From NCBI GenBank assembly GCA_044445965.1, contig JBIOEJ010000011.1, positions 6,360 through 70,359 on the forward strand: 64,000 nt of DNA, in the 5' to 3' direction. Below, piece after piece: positions 17,922 through 26,703 of this stretch (its first letter is position 1; each line of letters opens with the position of its first letter). The translations under genes and the position numbers were made by a program. This DNA comes from GAS188 sp044445965 (lineage in GTDB: Bacteria; Pseudomonadota; Alphaproteobacteria; Rhizobiales; Beijerinckiaceae). Below the pieces are notes generated by a model. That model was not told where the DNA came from, ran no database searches, and worked only from the letters and a program-made list of their open reading frames with translations.

Positions 17922-18616
17922 TCTACCGAGCGCTCCGCCAGCGTGAGCAGCTTATGCGCGTCTCGGATCACGATCTTCTGACGCCCACCTTCGACGAGGC
18001 CCCGATTTTCCCAGGCGCTCAGGATGCGGCTCACCGTATGCAGGGTCGTTCCGGTCATCTCGGCAACGTCTTGGCGGCTGATCGGGAAATCGATCTTGAC
18101 GCCATTCTCGGTCCTGCGGCCGGCCTGCTTGGCCAGGCGCAGGAGAGCGTGGGCGACGCGGCGCTCCACCTCTTCGGTCGACATCTCGACCACCCGGGTG
18201 TGTGCATCCTGCAACCTCGAGCCGATCGTCTGCAATGTGGTGAGCGCGAGCGACGGGAATTTGCAGACAAGGTCAGGCCACAAGCGCGAAGCCCAGACGA
18301 GCGCTACGCTGTCGACGACGGCGGTGGCGGTCGCGGGGTAGGTCGAGCGGCCGATCGCCTTGGCGATCCCGAACAGTTCGCCCGGGACGACGTAGCGCAC
18401 CACCACCTGTTGTCCCGCCGGGGTCAGTCTCACGACGCGCAGGTGGCCGTGCAGCAGGACGAAAAACCATTTGGCCTCCTGATCCTGCTCGAAAACATCC
18501 ACGCCCTTCGGGTAAGAGACGGACCGAGCTTCGACGAGAATCTCGTCGATATCATTCGAGCCGAGACCCTTGAAGAGAGGCAGCTCCGCGATGAGCGAGG
18601 CGTCAAGCGCGGCCAT
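17918..18616 (-). CDS. nnrR: Crp/Fnr-family regulator, NnrR-like
   Basis: A 232-residue transcription activator: cyclic-nucleotide-binding-like sensor domain (about 15-130), dimer helix, and a winged helix-turn-helix with ISRQDVAEMTGTTLHTVSRILSAWE near residues 170-195. The N-terminus lacks the Fe-S cysteines of FNR, and the recognition helix matches NnrR-type NO-responsive regulators. The start at 18616 has GGGAG nine bases upstream. A perfect palindrome TTCAATTGAA (18616-18625) covers the start region and could be an autoregulatory site. Predicted targets in the window are the two TTGxx-N4-CGCAA sites at 8652 and 18704. Confidence 0.85.
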   Translation of the reverse strand: MAALDASLIAELPLFKGLGSNDIDEILVEARSVSYPKGVDVFEQDQEAKWFFVLLHGHLRVVRLTPAGQQVVVRYVVPGELFGIAKAIGRSTYPATATAVVDSVALVWASRLWPDLVCKFPSLALTTLQTIGSRLQDAHTRVVEMSTEEVERRVAHALLRLAKQAGRRTENGVKIDFPISRQDVAEMTGTTLHTVSRILSAWENRGLVEGGRQKIVIRDAHKLLTLAERSVD

Positions 18617-18703
18617 TCAATTGAACTCCCGGGTTGATGGCGGTTCGGAGCCTTTGCCGATCAGCATGGGCCGACATCCAGCACCTCCGAGGGCGTCACC
18701 GGT

Positions 18704-18717
18704 TTGACCCAGCGCAA
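18704..18717. promoter_or_regulatory. NnrR-type (Crp/Fnr family) binding site
   Basis: TTGACCCAGCGCAA is a TTGxx-N4-CGCAA dyad sharing CCAGCGCAA with the site before nosR. It lies 83 bases before the nnrS start and 88 before the nnrR start, so it can act on both divergent genes. Confidence 0.6.
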
Positions 18718-18799
18718 AGATGAGCGAATGCGAAAGGCCTACGCGGTTGCGTCGAGTGCAGCGCGACGGGAGCCTTGAGTCTAGTGACGCTCAGACGAC

Positions 18800-19867
18800 A
18801 TGATTGCGATCGCAGCTCACCGCATCTTTTTCCCTGCCGCCTTGGCCCAGGCGATGGTCGACATCGGCGTCTGGGTTTTTGCGCCGCCTCCTTTTGTGCT
18901 TCCGCTATGGCACGCGCATGAACTCGTCTTCGGCTATGGGCTCGCGGTGGCTGCCGGTTTCCTGTTCACGAAGACGACGCCTCGGGCAATCCTCCTCGCT
19001 GCCGCCCTGTGGACCACCGCGCGATTGGTCTGGCTGACGCCCAACAGCTCGCCCATGCTTCGCGCGGCTCTGACCGTCCTGGCGACGGGCGTGATCGTCA
19101 CGATCGCCGCAGGGAGCTTCTGGCGGGGGATCAAGCGCGGACAGAATGTCGTCTTTCCGACTCCCCTCCTGGTTCTCGGCCTTTGCGAGCTTGCGTCCCA
19201 ATTGCCGGCGCTCGGAGTGGGCGCCGAGGTCGAGAGGCCGGCGGTGCTGACGGCGCTTTTTGCCATGGTCGGCCTCATCCTGGTCATGGGAGGGCGCATC
19301 GTCGGTGCGGCCCTTTCCGGCTTGGTGCAGCGCTTGGGCGGCGCTCGCATGGCGCCTCGCCTTGGACTGGAGATCGCGATCCTGGCGGCCCTGGCCGGCG
19401 TTGCCCTTTCGTTCGCCCTCGACGCGCCGCCACTGATGCTCGCCGCCTTCGCCTTTGCGGGCAGCGGGGTGGTGCTGTTTCGGGTCGCTTCCTGGCATGC
19501 GGCCTTGCGCCTGGCCGGCCTTGATCTCCTGACATTGTTGCTGGCGCAGCTCTTCATCGCCGCGGGCCTTGCCGGGATAGGCGCGAAAGGCCTCGATCCG
19601 GCTTGGCCCGGGAGCGCGCCGCTCCATCTCGTCACGATCGGCGGGATCGGAATGACGACCCTCGCCATGATGCTGAAGACGGCCGCTCAGCGCGAGCGTC
19701 GGAAGATGCCGATCCGGATTATCGGCGCGACCGCATTTCTTCTGGCCGTCGCGGCGGTTCTGCGCGCGGGCTTCCATGCCTTTCCCGACATAGCCTATCC
19801 GTTGGCGGCATCGGCTTGGATCTTCGCGATGGCGCTCTCCTCAATCTGGCTGGTGTGGCGCCGCTGA
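18800..19867 (+). CDS. nnrS: NnrS family heme-copper membrane protein
   Basis: Integral membrane protein of 355 residues with about 10-12 helices. It has the conserved NnrS blocks LPLWHAHELVFGYGLAVAAGFL, the RIVGA segment, the SWHAA motif and HLVTIGGIGMTTLAMM, which carry the histidines thought to bind heme and copper. NnrS is linked to relief of NO stress and is controlled by NnrR in denitrifiers. Here it is divergent from nnrR with an NnrR-type dyad between them. Confidence 0.9.
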   Translation: MIAIAAHRIFFPAALAQAMVDIGVWVFAPPPFVLPLWHAHELVFGYGLAVAAGFLFTKTTPRAILLAAALWTTARLVWLTPNSSPMLRAALTVLATGVIVTIAAGSFWRGIKRGQNVVFPTPLLVLGLCELASQLPALGVGAEVERPAVLTALFAMVGLILVMGGRIVGAALSGLVQRLGGARMAPRLGLEIAILAALAGVALSFALDAPPLMLAAFAFAGSGVVLFRVASWHAALRLAGLDLLTLLLAQLFIAAGLAGIGAKGLDPAWPGSAPLHLVTIGGIGMTTLAMMLKTAAQRERRKMPIRIIGATAFLLAVAAVLRAGFHAFPDIAYPLAASAWIFAMALSSIWLVWRR

Positions 19868-19927
19868 GGACAACGGCGCCGGCTCTCCCAAGCCGCGCAC
19901 CGTTTGCGCAGCTTTCGATCGCCTTCT

Positions 19928-19941
19928 TTGTTCCACGACAA
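19928..19941. promoter_or_regulatory. Possible Crp/Fnr-type dyad
   Basis: TTGTTCCACGACAA fits TTGxx-N4-xxCAA and lies 60 bases after nnrS, before the unclear ORF at 20074. The inner bases do not match the NnrR or FNR consensus well, so this may be chance. The rest of 19868-20073 shows nothing clear. Confidence 0.25.
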
Positions 19942-20073
19942 TCAAAGGTCGGGATGGACCGTGTACGCCAGCAATGGAGGTCGCCGGATGCCGTGGTCGC
20001 GATGAGGTCTGAACCATGATCACGGCCCAGCGAGCGCCCGGCGAATGACGATGCAGCCGATCTGATCAACCGG

Positions 20074-20373
20074 TTGCGGAATTTGCTGACGCGGGTCGAA
20101 CTCCAGTGCAGCTGCCGCGCATCCCTGTGCGAGGCGCTCGATCGCTTCGCGGCGCTCGAACGGCGTCGCTTGATGCGCGGCTCGCTCGCACAGGCCCGCG
20201 GTCACAAGGATCGTATCATCGCCATCCTGGCGTTCCTGTCGGAGCTCGACCAGGTCACGGAAGGCGAGAGCGACCACTCGGTGTTCGAGGAAATGGCTCT
20301 CGTTTTCCTCGAGATCGCCAAATGCGCCGACGCCGGCGCCTCGGCGCTACGAGCCATGTGCGGAAAGACTTGA
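20074..20373 (+). CDS. Unrecognised small protein (start uncertain, possibly frameshifted)
   Basis: A 99-residue frame from a TTG at 20074; the frame is open back to 20020 but has no ATG there. A good ATG at 20015 (MITAQRAPGE, GAGG upstream) lies in another frame and stops at 20045, so a one-base shift near 20040-20045 would join it to this frame. The translation looks protein-like: helical, charged, with Cys-x-Cys in ELQCSCRASLCEAL and no membrane segment. I do not recognise the family. It sits between nnrS and the iron uptake set. Confidence 0.35.
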   Translation: MRNLLTRVELQCSCRASLCEALDRFAALERRRLMRGSLAQARGHKDRIIAILAFLSELDQVTEGESDHSVFEEMALVFLEIAKCADAGASALRAMCGKT

Positions 20374-20496
20374 GGCGGAACGCGATTGCGCGGCGGCGGT
20401 TGCGGCGCCTGGAAACCTTCGGCGACAAAAGCGAGCCTTCGCCATGTCGCCGATCGCTGTTCTCATTTGTCCGTGAAAGTATAGCATTGCTCGCTC

Positions 20497-20513
20497 ATTT
20501 GAACGATTCTAAA
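20497..20513. promoter_or_regulatory. Irr/ICE-like iron-control box
   Basis: ATTTGAA-CGA-TTCTAAA is a 7-3-7 dyad close to the rhizobial iron control element TTTAGAA-N3-TTCTAAA: the right arm is exact, the left arm matches 5 of 7. It lies 96 bases before the ATG of the FtrA-like gene, in an A/T-rich stretch unlike its surroundings. Binding by Irr (or a RirA/Fur-type repressor) is inferred. Confidence 0.5.
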
Positions 20514-20608
20514 CCTCACGAATACGTTGACACGCCCATCGGCCCGCCCTATTTCGGCGAGGCTCTTCGTTTGGCGAAGATGAGGCTGCCGGATTTAAGG
20601 AGAACGCG

Positions 20609-21151
20609 ATGCGCAGAATTGTCGCGACGGGACTATGCGTCGCAGCCATAGGCCTGTGCTCGGCGGCGGCCGCAAAGGAATATCCGATTGGTCAGCCGCA
20701 GAACGTTTCGGGCATGGAGATTGCGGCAGTCTATTTGCAGCCTATCGAGATGGACCCGCCCGGCATGATGCGCGAGGCCAAGGATTCGGATGTCCATCTC
20801 GAGGCCGATATCAAGGCGGCCAAGGACAACAAGAACGGCTACGCCGAAGGGGACTGGATCGGTTATCTGTTGGTCAACTACGAGCTCGCCAAGATCGGGG
20901 AGAGCCAGGCCCTCACGGGCGAGCTCATGCCGATGGTGGCCAATGATGGACCCCACTACGGCGACAACGTCAAGATGCGGGGGCCCGGCAAATACAAGCT
21001 CAAGCTCACCGTCGTTTCGCCGAGCGAGAACCCGCATGCCCATTTCGGTCGGCATGTCGACAAGGAGACGGGCGTGGCGCCCTGGTTCAAGACATTCTCG
21101 GTCGAGTACGAGTTCACTTTCGCGGGGGTTGGGAAGAAGGGCAGCTACTGA
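20609..21151 (+). CDS. FtrA/P19-like periplasmic iron-binding protein
   Basis: A 180-residue periplasmic protein of the P19/Tp34/FtrA family, the Cu-assisted Fe(II) carrier of FtrABCD-type uptake. A signal peptide (MRRIVATGLCVAAIGLCSAAAA) is followed by the family blocks EYPIGQPQNVSGMEIAAVYLQP, the metal-site region DSDVHLEADIKA and DGPHYGDNVKM, then the C-terminal HFGRHVDKETGVAPWF. AGGAGA lies 8 bases before the ATG. It starts the ftrA-ftrB-ftrD set and is preceded by an iron box at 20497. Confidence 0.88.
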   Translation: MRRIVATGLCVAAIGLCSAAAAKEYPIGQPQNVSGMEIAAVYLQPIEMDPPGMMREAKDSDVHLEADIKAAKDNKNGYAEGDWIGYLLVNYELAKIGESQALTGELMPMVANDGPHYGDNVKMRGPGKYKLKLTVVSPSENPHAHFGRHVDKETGVAPWFKTFSVEYEFTFAGVGKKGSY

Positions 21152-21195
21152 AGGATTGATGGCGACTGACAAAGTATCGGGTGCCGGGATTGACG

Positions 21196-21573
21196 ATGAA
21201 AGCTCGCGCGACGTGGAAGGGTCGGCGCGCCGCGCGGCGTCTGACGCTACTTTGGCTGTGCGCGGCCGCGGCGGCCCTTGCCAAGCCTACGCAGGGGAGC
21301 GCGGAGGATGATCCGGTGTTTCGCATCGACTTCAAGGACGGCACGGTGACGCCCGCGCGCCTGGAGGTGCCCGCCGGGCGACGCTTCAAGCTCGATTTGC
21401 ACAATCTTGGCCAAACTCCCGCCGAGTTCGAGAGCCGAGACTTGCGGAAGGAAAAAGTCCTGGCACCGGGCTCGGTCTCGACGCTCGTGATCAGGACCCT
21501 CGATCCGGGCGAGTACGATTTCTTCGACGATTTTCATCCCGATGCCCCTGCCGCGGTGCTTGTCGCCAAATAG
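21196..21573 (+). CDS. FtrB-like periplasmic cupredoxin
   Basis: A 125-residue secreted cupredoxin-domain protein: a signal region rich in Ala/Leu, then FRIDFKDGTVTPARLEVPAG, EFESRDLRKEKVLAPG and PGEYDFFDDFHPD. These blocks match FtrB, proposed to oxidise Fe(II) for the ferric permease. The usual copper ligands are only partly evident. An in-frame GTG at 21181 is the alternative start. It is followed by the polyferredoxin gene with a 20-base gap, without the FTR1-type permease gene normally present. Confidence 0.8.
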   Translation: MKARATWKGRRAARRLTLLWLCAAAAALAKPTQGSAEDDPVFRIDFKDGTVTPARLEVPAGRRFKLDLHNLGQTPAEFESRDLRKEKVLAPGSVSTLVIRTLDPGEYDFFDDFHPDAPAAVLVAK

Positions 21574-21593
21574 CGTAGTGGAGATGAGATTGC

Positions 21594-23108
21594 GTGAGCC
21601 CTCGGCAAGGCAATTCGGCACCGACCCCCGCAGCCATGCTCTCGAGTAGGGGACGAGGGGTGGGTACTGTTGCGGGCCAGCCCGGAGCCGGCACACAGGC
21701 GCAGCCGATGGTCCAGGCCTCGCGCCCGACGGCGGTAGACGAGACGCTGCGTGCGATCGGCGATTGGCTGATGCGGCACGAGCCTGTGATCCGCAGGGGT
21801 CAATGGATGGTGGTCGGCACTTACATCGCCTTGATCTCGGTTCCGGCTTTCCTGCCCTTGCCGCAAGGAACCGCGCATATCTGGACCAATTTGACGCTAT
21901 TCGCACAGTTCGTATTCTGGGGGGTGTGGTGGCCGTTCGTGTTGCTCAGCATGGTGCTGGTCGGACGTGCCTGGTGCGGCCTCCTGTGCCCGGAAGGCGC
22001 TCTCTCCGAGGCGGTCAGCGCGCACGGCAGGGGTCGTGCCCTGCCGCACTGGATCACGTGGAAGGGCTGGCCTTTTATCGCATTTGCTTGCACGACCGTT
22101 TATGGACAGATGGTCAGCGTCTACCAGTATCCGAAGCCTGCCCTCGTGATACTGGGCGGTTCCACGCTTGCAGCCATGGCGGTCGGGTATTTCTACGGGC
22201 GCAACAAGCGGGTGTGGTGCCGCTACCTTTGCCCCGTCACCGGCGTCTTCGGCCTCCTCGCGAAGCTCGCGCCTCTGCATTTCCGCGTCGACCAGGGCGC
22301 CTGGTATTCGTGGCGAAAGCCGAGGGGCGCTCATTTGCCTCGGGTCAACTGCGCCCCGCTCGTTCCCATCCGCACCCTGAACGGCAACAGCCTCTGCCAC
22401 ATGTGCGGCCGTTGCAGCGGCTTTCGCGGCGCGGTCAGGCTGGCGCGCCGATCGCCCAACCACGAGATCGTGAATGTCGCCGGCCACGAGCCAAAGCCCG
22501 TCGAGACATTGCTGATCGTCTTTGGGCTATTGGGCCTCGCCGCGGGCGCCTTCCATTGGGCGTCGAGCTCGTGGTTCGTCGACGTCAAGCAGGCAATCGC
22601 CGAATGGCTGGTTGATCGCAATCTCGTTTGGCCGCTGGAGCCGTTGGCGCCATGGTGGATACTCACCAATTACCCCGATCAGAACGACGTGCTTTCGCTG
22701 CTCGATGGTGCGGTTCTGATCGGTTATGTCGTCGCATGCGCGGTGTTCATCGGCGGCGCCGTCGGCGCGTGTCTGATGATCGCCGTCCGTCTGCTTGGGC
22801 GATGGTCGACGCCATGTTTCCACCATTTGACCCAGGCCTTGATTCCGATCGCGGCTTGCGGGGTTCTCTTGGGCCTGTCGTCTCTCACGGTCACGATGCT
22901 CCGGGCCGAAGGCCTTGCCCTCGACTTCATCTCCACGTTGCGCGCTGGTTTGCTCGTCGGCGCGAGCGCTTGGTCCCTATGGCTCGGCTGGCTGATCGCG
23001 GCGAAATACGCGACGAGCCGCGGTCGTCGCGTCGTCGCCATGCTGCCGCTCGGCCTGGCGGTCGTGGTGAGTTGCTCGAGCTCGGCCACGCTGTTCTGGC
23101 ATCTCTAA
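21594..23108 (+). CDS. FtrD-like membrane polyferredoxin
   Basis: A membrane iron-sulfur protein of 504 residues with about eight helices, of the NapH/FtrD type. Motifs are CGLLCPEGALSEA near residue 125, CRYLCPVTGVFGLLAKL near 210 and a further LCHMCGRCSGFRG cluster near 268. In FtrABCD systems this subunit supplies or takes electrons for iron uptake. The start is a GTG at 21594 with GGAGATGAG upstream; an ATG at 21636 is an alternative. The extra C-terminal membrane region (from about residue 300) is long. No ftrC lies between it and ftrB. Confidence 0.8.
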   Translation: MSPRQGNSAPTPAAMLSSRGRGVGTVAGQPGAGTQAQPMVQASRPTAVDETLRAIGDWLMRHEPVIRRGQWMVVGTYIALISVPAFLPLPQGTAHIWTNLTLFAQFVFWGVWWPFVLLSMVLVGRAWCGLLCPEGALSEAVSAHGRGRALPHWITWKGWPFIAFACTTVYGQMVSVYQYPKPALVILGGSTLAAMAVGYFYGRNKRVWCRYLCPVTGVFGLLAKLAPLHFRVDQGAWYSWRKPRGAHLPRVNCAPLVPIRTLNGNSLCHMCGRCSGFRGAVRLARRSPNHEIVNVAGHEPKPVETLLIVFGLLGLAAGAFHWASSSWFVDVKQAIAEWLVDRNLVWPLEPLAPWWILTNYPDQNDVLSLLDGAVLIGYVVACAVFIGGAVGACLMIAVRLLGRWSTPCFHHLTQALIPIAACGVLLGLSSLTVTMLRAEGLALDFISTLRAGLLVGASAWSLWLGWLIAAKYATSRGRRVVAMLPLGLAVVVSCSSSATLFWHL

Positions 23109-23203
23109 ACCAGGTGCGGAATTACGTTCCGCTGCCCTCGCGGATGCGGTAGCTGCGCCGCGCACCCGGATCGTCGAGTCCAGCCATTCATCGACCGGCC
23201 TGC

Positions 23204-24277
23204 CTATCGGACAAGCGGGTTCGAAGCCGGGAGGCCTTCGCGCCGGGCGGCAATGAGCTCACGGACCATCCCGCCGGCGATGACGAGCCAGACGAAGAAA
23301 GCAAGCCAGACGAAGCCGCGCGGGACGATCATCAGGAAATCGAGCTGGAGCGCTTCGGCCAGCCGGAATGTACCCGTCGTATACATGGCGAGTGGGAAGG
23401 CCATGGCCCAGTATTGGGGCTCATAACGAAGGGGGTGATGCATGACGCCATGGCGCCAGACCATCAGAATCAGCAACAAGGGGACCCACCATGTCGCGGC
23501 CGACCAGAAGAATAACGTGAACCCTTCAAGGAACGGCAGGATGGCCGTCAGAAGCGGGGACAGGGGGGCGCGCAGAATGAGGGTCGCCCCTGCGAGCGTC
23601 GTGATCGCCACCGCTCCCATGTTGATCTAGTATGGCGGCGTGAAGGTGGCGCTGGTGAGCCGTATGAAGGTGAGGCGATAGAAGATGAGCGTGATGATGC
23701 TCAGATAGAGCATGCAGCCGATCAGGTACATCACCAGGCAGAAGAACAAGGGGATCTCCGGCGCAGCGAAGCTGGGAGCAAGCACTCCGCCGAGAACGGC
23801 GACCGACTGCGTCGCCACGGCGGCGATGAGCCAAGCGCCGTTGATGCCGGTTTCGAGATCGGGCTTGTTGGACCGCGTGACCACGGCTGCGAAGAAGCTG
23901 TACATGACGATGAACCAGAGCAGGATACCGACGCCCCACAACGGCGTTGCGACCTGCAAGCACTGAGTGGTCACGGCGATATCGGTTCCGAAGACGCAGG
24001 TGCCGGCGACAAGCGTGAAGAAGCCTGGCGCCCGCGCATGGTCGAGGAGATCGGCCTTGATGCACCTCGGGAAGAAAAGAATACGCAGGAGCAGCAAGCC
24101 GCAAAGCGCGCCGTAAGCGACGACATTGAAGGCGAGGAGCGCGTAGGCGATGCTCGCATGGCGCAGAAGCCAAAATGCGATCGAGAGCGCGCCCGTCGCC
24201 ATCACCAGCGCAAAATATCCCGGGAAGAGCGTCTTCGCCGCGGTCAGAATGCGCGGGGGCAAGAGCGTGGGCGCCAT
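23204..24277 (-). pseudogene. TDT-family (SLAC1/TehA-like) exporter gene interrupted by an in-frame amber codon
   Basis: Two open stretches in the same frame (24277-23630 and 23626-23204) together make one tellurite-resistance/dicarboxylate transporter of about 357 codons with ten helices. The upstream part runs from FPGYFALVMATGALSIAFW to TFTPPY; the downstream part from INMGAVAITTLAGATL to the end. They are separated only by TAG (23629-23627). The family sequence here is PPYWINMGA, so a TGG Trp codon has become TAG by one base change. Either the gene is dead, or it is suppressed, or this is a sequencing error. An ATG at 23620 could restart but would give a half-protein. Confidence 0.85.
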
Positions 24278-24289
24278 CGCGGCGAGCCG

Positions 24290-24439
24290 CTACGGCGCGA
24301 GCCGAACCGCCGCCGCATCGAGGCCGAAAGCCTCTGCCTTGCCGGCCGGCAAGCGCGGGCCGTAACACGCAATCCCGGAGGCGGGCGCGATCGGGGCGCA
24401 TTCGGGCGGGGGTAGAATGATCATTCCGCATCGGCTCAT
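24290..24439 (-). CDS. Possible 49-residue small protein
   Basis: An ATG at 24439 with GGAG ten bases upstream opens a 49-codon frame (MSRCGMIILPPPECAPIAP...) ending 12 bases before the TDT gene. It could be a leader cistron, but it has no recognised family and the region is GC-rich enough for chance frames. The rest of 24278-24741 shows no gene. Confidence 0.2.
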   Translation of the reverse strand: MSRCGMIILPPPECAPIAPASGIACYGPRLPAGKAEAFGLDAAAVRLAP

Positions 24440-24741
24440 CGCGGGATTCTCCGTCGGGTACGGATTATTCAACCGGTCCTGAGCGTCCTTGTCTTTGCTC
24501 CGGCGCAAGGAAAGCATCGCCCCCCGGTCTATGGGGTTCCAACGACCTTGCCGTGCAAACGCGGCGACGCCCGTGGATTGCGCACTTCCCGCCTCGCCGT
24601 GACGGATACCGCCGAGCTTCGCCGGGATGCGGCCAAGGCCGCAATCTTGCGAAACGCGCTCGAACTGCCGCGAAAAGGGTCGCATAGTGGTGTAGAAAAG
24701 AGTGCACACGACCCGACCGAGTGAGTTGAGATTGTAGAAGA

Positions 24742-25749
24742 ATGCCACCAAATCAAGAGTTTAGATGTAGCGTTGCGCCTATGATGGATTGGACGGACAG
24801 CTATTGCCGTCTGTTCCACCGGGCGCTGACGCGCCGGGCGAGGCTCTATACCGAGATGGTGACCGCAGCCGCGATCATCCATGGGCCGCGCGGCAAGCTC
24901 CTGGCCTTCGATCCGAGCGAGCAGCCGCTCGCCCTGCAGATCGGCGGAGCCGATCCGCGCGACCTCGCGCTCGCGGCGCGCTTCGGCGAGGAGGCCGGTT
25001 ATTGCGAGATCAACCTCAATGTCGGCTGCCCCTCCGACCGCGTATTGGATGGGCGCTTCGGCGCCTGCCTGATGCGCGAGCCTCTGCTGGTCGGCGATTG
25101 CGTCTCGGCGATGAAGGCTTGCGTCTCGATCCCGGTGACCGTGAAGTGCAGGCTGGGCGTCGACGAGCAGGACACCGAAGAAGCGCTCGACCGCATCGCC
25201 GATGCGGCGATGGAGGCTCGCGTCGATGCGCTCATCGTGCATGCCCGCAAAGCCTGGCTCGGCGGGCTTTCGCCGAAGGAGAATCGCGACATTCCTCCGC
25301 TCGATCACGCGCGCGTGCATCGGCTCAAGGCGAGGCTGCCTTCGCTCGTCATCGTCATCAATGGTGGCATCGCGACGCTTGCCGAAGCCAAGGCACATCT
25401 TGCGCATGTGGACGGGGTGATGTTCGGGCGCGCCGCCTATCACACGCCCGCGCTCCTCATCGATGTCGACGCCGAGCTGTTCGGTGCGCAAAACCCGGTC
25501 GCCGACCCCTTCGAGGCCGCTCGCGCCACGCGCCCGCTGCTGGCGCGCATGGCCCGCGACGATATCCAGCCGCACCGCTTGACCCGCCATATGCTCGGCC
25601 TCTTCCAGGGCGTGCCCGGCGCGCGTGCCTATCGCCGCAGCCTCGCCACCGAAGCGAGGAAGCCCGGAGCCGGGCCCGAGGTTCTGGACCGGGCGCTTGC
25701 CCAAGTCGAGCCTCGCGATCCGACGGTGGCCCATGACGAGGCCGCGTGA
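24742..25749 (+). CDS. dusA: tRNA-dihydrouridine synthase A
   Basis: FMN enzyme that reduces uridines to dihydrouridine in tRNA D-loops (U20/U20a). The 335 residues match DusA: SVAPMMDWTDSYCRLFHR, the INLNVGCPSDRV block with the catalytic Cys (numbered near residue 94), VKCRLGVDE, LIVHARKAWLGGLSPKENR and INGGIATL followed by VMFGRAAY. dusA is a known integration site for islands in proteobacteria, but no integrase lies next to it here. It is followed after 191 bases by tRNA-Arg. Confidence 0.95.
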   Translation: MPPNQEFRCSVAPMMDWTDSYCRLFHRALTRRARLYTEMVTAAAIIHGPRGKLLAFDPSEQPLALQIGGADPRDLALAARFGEEAGYCEINLNVGCPSDRVLDGRFGACLMREPLLVGDCVSAMKACVSIPVTVKCRLGVDEQDTEEALDRIADAAMEARVDALIVHARKAWLGGLSPKENRDIPPLDHARVHRLKARLPSLVIVINGGIATLAEAKAHLAHVDGVMFGRAAYHTPALLIDVDAELFGAQNPVADPFEAARATRPLLARMARDDIQPHRLTRHMLGLFQGVPGARAYRRSLATEARKPGAGPEVLDRALAQVEPRDPTVAHDEAA

Positions 25750-25787
25750 CGAGGTGGCCGCCCGACGGGTGAGGCGGCTCTATCTCC

Positions 25788-25821
25788 TGGCGCCAAGGGA
25801 GCCGAAGGGAGCCTGGCGCCA
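25788..25821 (+). terminator. Possible hairpin after dusA
   Basis: TGGCGCCA occurs twice 18 bases apart (25788-25795 and 25814-25821) and can pair into an 8-base stem. There is no T tract, so it is a weak terminator candidate. Confidence 0.3.
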
Positions 25822-25940
25822 CTTGCACCGCGCTGGACAATGCCCTATCAACCCTCGCTTCGCGTAGCGCGACCCCGCTAAGACCCTATTCATGGCGTAA
25901 GCAATTCGGGGCGTTCGCTAAGTGACTGAAGACAAAGCAA

Positions 25941-26017
25941 GCGCCCGTAGCTCAGCTGGATAGAGCACCAGACTACGAATCTGGGGGTCAGAGGTTCGAA
26001 TCCTTTCGGGCGCGCCA
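25941..26017 (+). tRNA. tRNA-Arg(ACG)
   Basis: A complete 77-base cloverleaf. The acceptor stem GCGCCCG pairs with CGGGCGC, the D arm is GCTCAGCTGGATAGAGC, the anticodon arm CCAGA-CTACGAA-TCTGG gives anticodon ACG, and the T arm contains GGTTCGAATCC. The discriminator is G and CCA is encoded. The end of a serine-recombinase remnant on the opposite strand overlaps its 3' half, which marks it as an island integration site. Confidence 0.95.
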
Positions 26018-26500
26018 CTTCGGTACAGAACTGGGCACGCCAAAACCCGCCGTTTTTGCGCCTGAAGCGGCAACGAGCGTACGCAGCAGTACGCTTTTGG
26101 CCCCTTTTATGCGAGCTTCTTCCGCGTCGACTTCGACGCATTGGACGAGCGCGCGGAGATGATCGCGGCGGTAGCCGCCGCTCTCGGTGCGCATGCGCCT
26201 GCGGGCCTGCCTGGCGAATGTTTTGAGGACCTGCGGTGTGATGCTCGGCCCGAGCCGTTCAAGCGCACCCTCGGCCCGCTCTGCGTCGGCGCGAGCCTGA
26301 TCGCGGATGGCCTTCAGCTCGGCGATGCGGTCCTTGAGCATCGGGTCCGCGAGATCGGCAACGCCGTTCTCGATCGCGTCGTAGAGCCGCTCGAGCTTGG
26401 CGTCCGTTTCGGCCGCTCGCTTGCGCAATGCGGCAACGTGTGTCGCCTGCCGCTCGGCCCGCTCCCCGCGGCGGTCGATGCAGGAGAGGGACAAGCCGAC
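25988..26500 (-). pseudogene. C-terminal remnant of a large serine recombinase
   Basis: About 170 residues in one frame match the C-terminal coiled-coil part of large serine recombinases: RRGERAERQATHVAALRKRAAE, LYDAIENGVADLADPMLKDR, RRDHLRALVQCVEVDAEEAR and AASGAKTAGFGVPSSVPKW. The catalytic resolvase domain and zinc ribbon, which should precede this, are absent; the frame continues upstream to 26635 without recognisable match. The last codons (RARKDSNL and stop) lie within the 3' half of tRNA-Arg, as expected at an attachment site. It is a relic of an integrated element. Confidence 0.75.
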
Positions 26501-26703
26501 GGTTCTCGTTGCGACATGGTGACGTCCGGTATTGTGAATAGCAGACATCAGAGCAGACATGACAATATCCGCGCGACTGACCCATCTCGGACACCGACTT
26601 TGCGTCGCAGCAAACGAGACAATGTTGATTTGCACCAGTGCAAGCGACCTCGCTTGCAGCGAGCCAGAGAGATCGCATCAGCCCTACGCGCGCAAGGCGG
26701 TCG

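Noticed and set aside
24742..25749. dusA as the active island integration site
   Set aside because: No integrase or duplicated dusA end is present; the recombinase relic is tied to tRNA-Arg instead.
26501..26635. N-terminal extension of the serine-recombinase frame
   Set aside because: The residues do not match the resolvase domain or zinc ribbon, so it was left out of the remnant.
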